Assembly (NCBI GenBank): GCA_037389465.1
Contig: JAZARR010000250.1
Span: 5,262,001 to 5,326,000, forward strand
Length of the DNA stretch: 64,000 nucleotides
Direction of reading: 5' to 3'
DNA from: Baylisascaris procyonis
Taxonomy: Eukaryota; Nematoda; Chromadorea; Rhabditida; Ascarididae
The notes under the pieces were generated by a model. That model was given only the letters and a program-made list of their open reading frames with translations, did no database searches and was not told the DNA's origin. Position numbers and translations under genes: made by a program. Each line of letters opens with the position of its first letter. The first letter of the stretch is position 1. Positions 37,001 through 49,200 of this stretch are shown here, piece by piece.

Positions 37001-37475
37001 GATGTACAATATCATACAATAACAAGCGATAAGATACACTAATATGCAATAAGATCGTATAACAGAGAGTAATGTACATTATTAGGCAACAGTATGCACT
37101 AATTTTCAATATTTTGCAGTAATTTGCAAAAATACGTACAAAAACGTACAAAAACGCAATAAAAGGGAATAGTATACAAACTATATACAATGTGTACAAT
37201 ATTGTGCAATAATGAGCGATAATATACAAAAATATGCAATAATATAGTATAATAGAGAATGATATACAATATGAGGCAACATTATGCAATAATTTTCAAT
37301 ATTTTGCATTAATTTGCAAAAATACGTAAAAATACGCTCTAAAAGAGAATAGTATACAAATTATATACACTGATGTACAATATTATACAGAACAGTATAC
37401 AAACTATGTACAATGATGTACAATATTATGCAATAATAGGCGATAATATACACTTATATGCAATAATATTCCATA
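37001..37475. repeat. ~190-bp tandem repeat, about 2.5 copies
   Basis: The block GATGTACAATAT...CAATAA..GCGATAA begins at 37001, 37191 and 37414. The intervening CAATATTTTGCA and GCAAAAATACGTA blocks recur at about 180-190-base spacing, and a 40-base internal duplication lies near 37372-37414. Units are made of short CAATA/TACAA motifs. Reading frames across it are repeat artefacts. Confidence 0.8.
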
Positions 37476-40233
37476 ATAGAGAAGTACAAACAATGTACGT
37501 TGCGAAATTACTCAACTTTTAGGAACTTGGCGACATTAGCCTCATAGTACATTCATAAAAATGGGAAGAGATAAGATTTTTTAGATAAAATGCGACAAAT
37601 TTCTTCGCAAATCAATGTTTCAGAATGTTGTTTGATTAGTGTTTCCTAAATGATTGGCTCTTTATTATTAGTGGAACGAGTTTTTATCATCTATAATTCA
37701 TTCGATCATAGCAAAAACAACGAAATTTCGTTGTTTTGTTTCGATTTGAAATTTCGGTTGGCATTCCGCTAAAAGGTATAGTATGTTCTTAGAAATAGAC
37801 AACTTATAGAAACCGCCTACTGAAATTTTTATGATTTTCCATAATTGAACTATTTTCCATGTTTTCATAGTTATAAATTCGATCGCCGTCGACGTAAAAT
37901 CCTTGAGAGTTAATTGTCATTTTGTGATTCTGTGCTAAAAATTTATAAAATTAAAAATTTTACGAAAAGATAGCCGTCGTCTACATCTGATCAATAAGTA
38001 AGTTTTTGCTAAATCACAAAACCATTATCGACAGTTATTACCTACAACTGTAGGTTGATGAACCTCTCATAGTTTTTTGAATTCATTGAATGGAATACTC
38101 GTTTTATGTTGAATTATAAAATTTTTTTAAAGCAATGTTATAGTTCATATATTATCGAGTTTTATTTTAAACCCATTTTGAAACAGTTTCTTTTGGTAAG
38201 TTCCCATCTTTTTTTTTATTGTTACGAAAATATATTCGAAGTTGTGGGTCACTCGAAATTTTCCCGGAAAAATTTTACCCACGACAATCATAAAGTTGCT
38301 AAGAATAAATTGCTGCAAAAGTTTATTGATTTTATCCACGTTTTGTTCAATGAAGTAAATATTACTATGGCTTTATAGCCTATTTAAAACTCTTATAAGT
38401 GATAGAAAGATTGTTTATTGTAATCACGCTTATGATTGCTGATAATGCAGTGAAAGTTATTGCATTCTTTATTTTCATATTTTTCTATCCATAACAGTCA
38501 TCAAAACACAACGTTGAAAGCGTTTCCAATGCCTTTGCGTATGCTAATTAAAAATATAACTTCACCATTATCAATCATTCTATTCAAATTTATTCAACGC
38601 ATTTAAAGCAGCTTTTTTTTGCATACATCAAGAATCTAGGTAGCGCACACAGTAAACATAAAGAAGATTCTGCGTATTGATGTTGAAAGGAACTGCCGAA
38701 TTATGGACAACGGTTCGCGTGAAGCAGATGTTTGCTGTGGGAATGTAAAGCAGTATCCTTTAGTGCCCATCATTTTCGATAATTGAGTAGCATATTACAT
38801 GACAAATCATATTGCAAATAATGCAGTAATACAGCCAAGAGAATTTTAAAAAAAAGCTTGAAAGCAATTTAACCAACAAACTTTCCATAATGGCAACTCA
38901 TTCTCGATTTAGGTATTGAAAATTTAGAGATTTTTTAAACCATTCACTTCAATACTTGAAATAGTTGCTGCTTTTAATGATTGCCCAAAAGAGTGAAATC
39001 TCTTCGAAGGTTTCCTTCTCTTCTGTTAGTTGTTCTTTGCTTTGGTTCGGTCAATCAAAAAGTAAAGTGAAGTAAAAGTAAGGAGACGGTCCCTGAAACG
39101 TTTAAAAACAATGAAAACATAAGAGAATGGGGCTTCACCCAACCCCATTCTTGAATCTTTCTCGGTGAAATGAGCGCCTTTTGTGAGCTCAACTTCGGAT
39201 GTGCACAATTTGATTCATTGTGATTGCGTGTTCGGCAGAGCCATAAAGCCAAATTGGTTTCTCTTTGATGTAGCTTTCGACGAAGATTAGATAGAATAGG
39301 ATCAGGACGACTTTTCATTTATGCAGAAAACCTGATTCCTGAGGACAGCTTATTTTTTAGTGCTATTGCATCATGCATTCAAAAAAGTTTTTATCATTCG
39401 AATATATATGAAGTTGGAACCAAACCTGCCGAGCATTTTTTAGGTTGAAAGTATCAGGGGTAAGAATTGAGGAAAAAAATGAACTCCTGCTATCGCATTG
39501 TTGAACTGCTATCGCAAATATGTTGCTTATAAAATTGGAGTGTACGGTTTTGAAAGGTTTTTTGAATAACATCCTTACGGCATCATATGCTACACATGCA
39601 ATATATTTAGACTAGTGGTAACATTACCAAGAATAGTGTTTAAACTAACCATTAAACCTCAGAAATTTGTGGATACCATTTATAAAGTACTGGTTCGCAA
39701 TACAAGCAATTAAGCAACAATGTCATATTTCTCTCTAGGAAGTTTGATGAAGTGAGGCAAAACAATATTTGTTACGGGGCTGACATTTTTTAGTACATTA
39801 CTCTGACGAATTGCCGTTACAAAAATTTGCGATACGAGATTGGATGCAGGAAACTTTAAAACTTTAAACTTCAGTGTTATTTCGACGTTGAGAAAGAAAA
39901 GAGAGAATTGGAAACGAAGATAATTTATTCAACATAGATCGCTATATATGAATAATATACAACATATATGAGCTGCTCTTATTTGACACTTGCAATAATA
40001 AGTGAAAGTATTGCTTTATTCATTGAGCAATTGTAAGCGCCTCTTTCTTCCAGTCAATAAAATACTTCAATATCACAAACACACAACGAGGAATTCATTT
40101 AAAAGATTATTCTTATTTACTTGACGGCATTTTTGAATTATCCTTTAGACTTTTAGAATCTGTATTGAATTTTATCAAGGCATAGCAGTGATTGAAGAGA
40201 GAGAGAAAAAAGGAGAGTGTGCTTATAAATGTT
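37476..40233. other. Spacer downstream of the Cys-loop channel gene
   Basis: No supported gene. A minus-strand frame at 39055-39318 has some coding character (NLRRKLHQRETNLALWLC) but no clean splice borders. AATAAA on the minus strand at 40020-40015, about 215 bases past the channel stop, is a possible polyadenylation signal. Confidence 0.4.
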
Positions 40234-43200
40234 CTAGTCACTGAGGTAGTGATACCAATAGGCTATATTAAAAACGCTAAATAATGACGGAAATAATATC
40301 GACGAGAGTTTATCGATTTGTAGTGCAAGATGCTCCTGAAAATAAACATTGATCCACTCCATGATACACATGAAAATCATTTGGATATAAAATGATTGCA
40401 AACGTCCGTCGATAATCTATTGCAAAAATAGCGATTTTCTGCTTTTAAAATTCAATTTTAAAATTGTTAGCCTTTAATCGTCAATAGAAATGCAAAACGT
40501 TTCATGATTGTTGACCAGAGAAGATGGAATATTTTTATGTTACTGCTAATATGAGGCTATTAGAAATCATAAATCGAAGAAGCGACAAATTGCATCATAC
40601 GTCGAATTCGATTGAGGGCGTACGATTCGCAAAAATGGATGTAAATTCATGTTCCATTAAGCTAAAGAATATTTGATTTGTGTGAGAAATTATACCTCAG
40701 CCGATTGGAAACAAATCACACTCATCCTAGCAAGTTAAGCCCTTCTAAATAATGCATAAAAACTTGGAAGTCTCATATAGCCTAAATTTATAAGAATCAC
40801 TCATGATCTGAAAATGGTGTTCATAAGAAGATGAAACTCACACAAACTTTGACTCATTTTTGGTGGTTCCAAATTTCTTTACTGCATTGTAATCAACAAA
40901 TACACAAACGGCTCTTGCTCCGCAAGAAGGTCGCTGCGGTTTCAGCCCACCTATGAGAGTATTCCCACACTATTTGCCGATGCTGAGGGATAAGGACCAT
41001 ATTAATTATATTTCAGCCATGAGCGTTGAAGAGGTCAGATTATATAACCACTTCAGCTGAGTGTAAATATTGCACATTTTATGAAAGAAGAGTAAGCCTA
41101 AAGTGGCTGTGTATTTCAATTCAGAGTAATTAAATGATGCGACAAAGGAAACTTTTCTCCCACATTTGACAAGCTTACGAAGATACATATTGGTTAACGA
41201 GTTGTCCTTAACTCTTCAACTCTGATACAAAGTTTCGAATGGAAAATTGAAAGGCTGAAATTAAGCTAACATTTTGACGAGCTTGAAACGCAGCAGCTTC
41301 ACTCGCTGAGGGCAGTATTGGTGCGTATACTTCAGGAGGTTCCTCTTTTGCGCACGCACATGGACCCGCGATTGATGCCATCGCAGATTTCAGATTACCA
41401 TTAAGGCCGTATCCAGGTGGAATATACCCGTAATCATTATCTCTTAGACTCATTAGTGCGCATTCCTCCTCAGATGCATAACCTCTCCTTAAATCCAAAA
41501 TATTTCTCAACTGTTCGTTGAGGCTCTTGTATCGCACTCTGTTCGTTCATCAGTATAAACTATTTTTTATGTTATCATGTTCAAGGCTTCCGATTACTCA
41601 ACCAAACTAACGCTCCAATCACCACTACGCAAAGATGGTCTCGCTTTAGGTACACTTCAATTCCAATATTAAGAGCACTTTGAATCGACAGTTGGTTAGA
41701 AGCAACTTGCGTGAATAACTAATTAAGTGACACCGCAATTCCCACAAGGCGTTTTTTTGTATGGGACTACAGAAATGCTTCTCTTATCGAACGGGAGGAA
41801 GGAGCAACGATGCGACAGCCATTTTGCTTCCCTTTGTATGTACTCAGGTCGTTATAGAGTGCTACTACTCCTGGTTCGCGCATGAAAGCACTTGATACTC
41901 TGCCGATAAAGCTGCATCTTTGGGAAGCTTAAAAAACATAGATGGAACTTACCGATGTAATGCCGAATTGCTTTCATAGAAGGGTGGACGAGGGGTGACA
42001 ACATTTGCCGCAGGAGAGGGCATAGCTGAGGAGACCTTTTGAATATGTGGCTTTACGATCTCATCTTCTTCCCTACTCAAATAGCCAACCCATGCGAGTT
42101 CGAGTAGTGAACAGAAGACGAATGTCATACAACTCAACATCCATACGTCGATTGCCTTCAACACAATAATCATCGCCTTCAACGCTTTATTAATTTCCTA
42201 ATTCCTGATTTGCTATTTTCTTGTGCTGTTTTTAGGTTTCCTTCTTTGCATTAATCACTCTTCTAGTGTTATCTATAATTCTTTGGACTCTTAGTGTTCA
42301 TGAAAAGATCTACTTGCCCTTCATAGTAACAGAGATTGAAAGTAATTAGCAAAGGAAGTTTGAAGCATCAATAAAGGCTGCTTTTGAATCTTCGCAAACA
42401 AATTTGTTATCTTTAAAAGAAATCATTAGCGTACGTATCCCTCGACTTAACTTATATTGTTTAAATATGAGCTGAATGTGAAAGGTGAATAATGCCTGCA
42501 GCTAATTAAGCTGTTTAATATAAAAAGCTACACATGACTGCTAACCTTAACATAGCTAACTCGAGGCAAATTTCTGATAATATTGCCAAACTGGAATGTC
42601 ATCGCAAGGAGCGAATTCACGCCAAGCATCGTACGTGCCGGTATTGCTTTTGAACCCAATGCAAACGATATCCAAGCTGCAATCATTCGTTATAATTTTT
42701 GGTATATGTTAGCGGATCATATGAATTGTTATCTTCTACAAGCTTTAATATAAAACAATCTTCATTGTGGCTTAAGCAGGAAGCAGGTGAAGATATGCAG
42801 CTGGAAGGAGGAAGGAAGGAGAAACAAGAAAGATAACATATATTCTTAGAGATCAGGGATGCGTGGATATATTCTTATTCAAGCGTGCAACCACATATTC
42901 TCTCTTCTCTTTCTGATTGCCATCATGCATCTTTTTTGCTCCTTCTTCTCTTCTTATTCTAAAGGTGCGTATTTCCATCAATCATAGGAAGTCTAAGTCT
43001 ATCCAGCGCAATGACTTCGGGGAAGCAAACATAAGGATTTCCGGACGTGATTTACAGTATATCAAGCTTTCACAATAAAAGCCAGGAACGATGAGAATAA
43101 ACCTTCAGAGTAGCACTAGGTGTACTCAAAGTTATTTCCCGTGACCAGAAGCATGTGTATCTCAAACTGGTATACTGATTTGGCATTTGGCAATATTGTC

Positions 43201-46200
43201 CTAAACTGATTTGGCAGTATTTGAATACGAAAGATGTCGAAAGATTATCTAAGTAAGGAGCCGCCAACTTCTTTATCAATATTCATAGAGAACACTTTGC
43301 CATCAATGTAACGATCAACATTATTGATTATCTGCAGAGCAATTTAGTTGCTTCTATAATTCCACAAAGTATAATGTTTCATTGAATGATGCGACACTGA
43401 GGATCTATGCGAAAATTGCGCACCCAGGCACACAAATTGTCTCTTTAAGAACTACTTTAATAATTAATGTTGAATTAATGCGTCTAAGTGAACAGTTTAT
43501 CGATAATGTGGCGAAAATATCGAAATCAATCAATGACGCTTTTTCGTAGCGTGTTGTATAGGAGTGAAGACACCATAATGCAATTTGAAACAAAGTAGGT
43601 GAGAAGAAAAAAAATAGCCCAAATTATCTATTAAGCGCAAAGAAAATTTTGGGATTTAAATTCAATTCAGAGTCTAACTTATTCGTTCAAGCATTGAAAA
43701 ATTTCGTATATAATTAGGTTTAAATGCAGAGACAGTGGCAAATGTGTCACTTTGGTCACTTTGGTCTGCTCTGAGGCCCCTGTACCCATGCGCTACAATT
43801 TGTTGGTTTTTTTGATAACAATTCGGAAAACGCGTCAGAGGGGTTGGCACGGCTTGCGCTTTTTGAAAATAACTTTACCATATCACTCAGTTCCATCAGT
43901 TAGATAAAACAATATTTTTGCAGAATAATGTGCTCATCATTCAAGTGCTGTCGGCTCTAATGCAGCTCAACGAATTTACTGTGAATGTTCACATTGCTAC
44001 ACAGCTTTTAAACGCATAGAGCTCTATTCGAAACCAATCCAGAAGTTATAAGGGAGTCATTTCGTGGTATTTCGCCTTGCTTCAGTGACTTTCCAGCTGG
44101 AACTATCCAGCAGATAGACATGCATGCTTCGGCATGTTCCAAATTGCTTTATCAGCGGCATTCACGCTACTGTAATCCAGCGATGGGTGACGCTCGGTCA
44201 ACCGAACACTCAACCGAACACAAGAATCGTGGTGGAAGGCCGTCTGTGGTTGTCAATCGCTGAGTGCGAAGTTCTGTGCACTTACGCACTAAATTTAAGT
44301 TCATATTGTTCGATGGTTAGTTTTTCTCACGTCCTGTCACCAAATGCTAACAATCAACGTTTGGTGACGAGTGGAAAGATCGTTCGAATGCATGAATCGA
44401 ACTCACGGCTTCCTCTCTTCGCTCAAATCCTCTAACCAACTGGGCAATTACAGTCATTTCCGGTGGACGGAATTTGTTGCTTAAGTGCAATCAGTTCGTC
44501 TAACAAGTCCGAGCAAGACTAAAGTTCAATCCACCATAAGACGTGAAAATTATTAAAAATCGGGTTAAGTTTTCCAGTTGGACCTTTGTTAGCCCTCAGC
44601 AACGCTCATTCAAGACGTTTATCACTGAATACATCATGATCGACTCCGAAAAAATTGCATGCATAGTGCAACATTTAGTAGCAAGCAATAGTTAGGTCAA
44701 ATTTGTGCAAAAACTACAGATCAATGTAGCACATCAGAGCTATTTTGTTAGCGCTAAATAGTGCTCATAGAAATTTTTTGTCATTTCATTTGATATTCAA
44801 TATTGGTGAATCTACGAAGAAATTTTGCCTCCGCTGTGCATTATATTTGATTCGCTCTCGGCTACAGCGGATATCAATTGCCTATATAAAGCTCTCGCAT
44901 TCGAAGCGCTTCGTCAACTATTGACTTTACGTTATGCAACGAAGAAGCTCTCTAGGATTTTCCTCTAGGGAACATATCTCGACTGTTTGCTTCACACGTT
45001 ATTGTTCTCAAAAAACAACAATATTGGCACTATTCCCTTTCACATGTCAACATTATAGTATTATCAACAGAAAAAAAAAATAAAAGGAAAATTGATATTG
45101 TCTTACCCCCTTCTACTTCCTCTAACTGTTCAAGTTTCAAAGCACAAACGATGTTGAAATGTTGTGATCTTCAAAATTTAACGATAAATTGGAGATGCCA
45201 TCATTGAATTAGGGGAACTAGCAAGTGTTTCATATGTTACAATCATAGCACAAAAGTGTGTTATTATTGCATATTGATTCGCTATCTGCTAAACGAATGT
45301 CAATAAATGATGAAAAATGCTGCTGTAATGCAATCGTTGTTCAGCCTAACGTTTGTGCATCTTATTAGAAAAGAACGTTAGCAGTGTCACGATTGATGAA
45401 ATTATAAATATGCAATAAAAATGAGTCATTAGTCTCTCCAATTACATAGGAAAATCATTGCGCACAATTTCCCACCTTAATACTACTCGCATTTGCATAA
45501 GCAATAGTACAACGTAAGTAAAAATTATTTGACGAAGATGAACTGAGAAATTTTTCCCATCATTAAGAAAACTTCCAAGAGCAATCGTTGACAAAGATAA
45601 TTTAATAAACCCACATATACATATCGTTAGATAAGTGGGAAGATATGCTTGTAGAATATACCATCCAGCGCGCCTTTTAAAATGAAACCTCATCGTTAAT
45701 TCATGCCAAAACCCTGCTGGATACGGCTGAAAATGAACACATTTCAGACAACATATCGTCACCAACATCGTCTTAATAGCCTTTTAAATTTGGCGCAAAT
45801 GGTCATTCCCCATGTTTCTTTCTTGGAATGTTCGGATGACTTCTTTTTCGCCAACTTTTCAGGTAAACAATTAACACCCATTTGGCTATTCAAAGAAAAA
45901 GAAATCGAACATTTGCCTGATATGGTAGATAAGCACTATCTTTGGTATTCACAGAATGGATCCTTGATGCTGCTAACTTGCAACTACTATTACTATTGTG
46001 GTTCCTCTTTCTAAATTAAACAATCACAAAAGCAGGGTGTTCATTTCATTCTTCGGCAAACCGCAGTGAAAAGAGAACTGGCCAAAATTCTAAATTAATT
46101 TAGACAGAGACTGATCATAAACCACCACTCTGTGAATCCGGAGCCAAACGCCTCTACAAATTTATTTGCATACCTCTATAAATTATCGACTTGTGCCTCG

Positions 46201-49200
46201 CATAAAATAAGCTTCACAATTTCCTATAAAGCCGGTGAAGAATTGATTCATTTTAAATCTACCATGTAAATTTCAAGAGGAACCAAACTTCGGGATTGCC
46301 CTATTATAGCTGCACTAGGAATTGAACAACTGCGCGAAAAAAATGAATAAACTGATTGCTCTTGAAGCAAAATCGCTCTTTAATGTTTCATTTATTTCTT
46401 TAATCAGAAATAGTTCTCATATTTCAGTATGTTTGTACCTGTGGAAGCTCTTTATGGAGAGCCTCTTACGGTTTGCGATTTGTTTATGCGTACTCATTCG
46501 CAGAACTGTGTCCAAAATTTGCTGAATTTAAATGAATTTATGAGTTTTTAAGCATTATATGTTTCCCCGTATTCTCACTCAATCTATCAAATGCAAAATG
46601 AGTTCATAATATATTTAAAAAATTTCTATGACGTGGATCGACCATTCACAAGACCAATTATTGTGTAGCCAAACGCTCGCAGCCAGAGGGAAATATTTAG
46701 CCAATTCTGCATAAATTATTTGACCGCCGAGTAGAAATGAAGGTTATATGTAAATTTATGTCCGAAAGAATCTCTTTTCAAATAAAATGAAGCTGGCAAA
46801 CAAAGAAAAAATTGAATATTTTTGAATAGAAAGATGCATTCAAAATGTATCGATTGTAGCCTTTTCGAGGGAAGCATATCCTTATATTTATCACCGGCTG
46901 TGCTTGTTTGAACGGCTTTACTGCAAATTGGGAAGTTCCATTCAGATGCACCTTACCGGGAAAAATTTAAAGAAAATAACAAAATTCAATAGAGAGAAAT
47001 GAACTGAATGAGAATGCACTAATTCATCCTGCATACTGACATGCTTTCACATTTGTGGTGTTTGCTGATGTAGTAAGACTTGATTATGCTTCAGTGTCGG
47101 GCAGCATGAGGGTCGACGCGGAAAGTATTAATAACGAACAGATTTTGCAAAGGAAGAAGACCGGAAGTAGCATTTGCAAACCTCAGATGCTCTCAAATTT
47201 TCGATTCCAGTCAACTCGTAATCTGCGAGTTCCATCTTTTCACGCATCTTTGACACTCCCAACGGTGACCATGACATTTGCACTTCGTCTGTGTTGTAAC
47301 TACAAGCATTTCAGTCAGGATTCTCTAAATTGCGCTAAACTCCCATAATTTATGTAGACCGCACGCATTGCTTTGTGTATGGAAAATTCGATCAGCCATG
47401 ACGCCAATAAAATGATAAAGTTGCATGGAATATGCATTGTTGGACCGCAGTGATCACCTTCAGTGAAAGTCCTAAGGTTTGGAAGAATAATCGTTTTAAG
47501 AGTTCACGACTGTATTCAGTTGCAATATCAATGATATTTCTAGTAAGAATTTTAAAAGTGCGAGTATGATTCAAAGTTGTGATTTTAGTTCATTGTTAGA
47601 TTCTCCTAAGACCAGGGAATGGGATAACTTTCAAGATGTTTTCAGAAATTCTGTTCAACAAATTCATCACATAGAAATGATTAACAGACAACGACTATTG
47701 CAACGAAACTATGATAATATAAGCAGGAGACCAATAGGCAACTAACTTGAAACTTTCGAATGTAAGAGAGCAAGTGACGTTGTCGAATGGAAAGCGCGTC
47801 AAGTCCATTTCACAAGGACCTAAATGCAGACAAGTCACTGAATAATGCAAATATTTGAAAACGTTGATTCATTGAAGGTGTGCCACATTAATTATCTCAA
47901 AATGGCTGCCGTCGAAAATCACATACAATGAATGGATTCATCCACATCATACATGACCACTCCAACTGCCTTCCGCCCCCCTTCTCAAAACTTCTCCATC
48001 CTCTTTCAACCAGCAACCAGGAGCTCGAATAGAATCTCATAAGCTGCAAGAGAGGACTTAAGCATCTACCAGATGGGAATGATTCTTACATTTAAACGAA
48101 TAGCAAAAATGTTCAGAGAATGCTTTAGAACATCCGTAAATTTTTCCTCGTCTATTCATGAACAAATTGACTTCACAGACTTTTGCTGCAAAGGTTATAA
48201 ACATTGTTAGTTTTCTTTCTTTGCCAGCCACAAAATTGTTGTATGGTCAGATAAACAGTTGTTACTTGATTTTTGTTACTCTCATAATTACTTAGACTGA
48301 CTCACCCGCTGTCAACTTCGAAAGCTTATTTCTGTGCAAATCGCTGGCCATTTAAATGTAACAGCATAAGCAAAAAGTGGAATGCAGGATGGATAATTTT
48401 TAAATCCTGCTGAATTTCTCCCAAAATGCAGCCAAACAAGAGCAAAAATCCCCTCCCTCGCTTCCTCCCCAGCCCGAACTTAGGAATGGGACCAGCAACG
48501 CAAAGGCAGGAAGTGCCCGCTTCACAGAAACTGAGGGAGTTTCTTCAATGGTCAAACCAATGACTAAGACTCGGGTGGTGGCTGGTCATGTGCAAGTCGC
48601 ATTGAGGAACAATCAGAAGGCGAGAAAGAAAGGCGTATGTTTTTGGCCGACAGCAGGAAGCAATTTTTTCACAAAAATCATTGCGTTCGCTCTCTCGCTC
48701 ATTTCCATGTCTCGTTCCCTTTCATTTCACTTCCTTCAAATAACTAGTTCCCTGACAATAATATGTGACTACAATAATTCGTAAATCTCATTTGTCGTTA
48801 AAAGGTAATATTCCCATAATAAGCGTTTAAAAGAAGCAAGGTAAATCAGTACACAATACCAGACACTTGTTATGAATTTTCTTTGGCACATAATTTCCTC
48901 AAAATGCGCCGACAAGCTCCTCATGGCAGCTTTTCAAAATACTGCATGCACTTTATAGATTTGCTTATAAGGCGCACTACGATGATGCCATGTCCATTCA
49001 TGCACATATATGCATGCATTGCCTGTTTTTCTAGTTTTTTCAACTTAGATAATGCTAGAATTATGGCTAAGAACTTTTTTGCATATAATGTGCACTATAT
49101 TGCGTATCATATTTCATGCTGATCCACAAAATATACAAGAAGTTATAGCCATTTGAAGATGGAAGAAAAAATTCATTTGAATGTTACATCAATTGACTTT

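Noticed and set aside
36990..37289. A 99-codon hydrophobic minus-strand frame
   Set aside because: It lies within the ~190-bp tandem repeat and repeats itself with the unit.
45703..46014. A 103-codon plus-strand frame overlapping the TM1 exon of the Cys-loop channel
   Set aside because: Part is antisense to a firm exon, and the rest shows no known domain.
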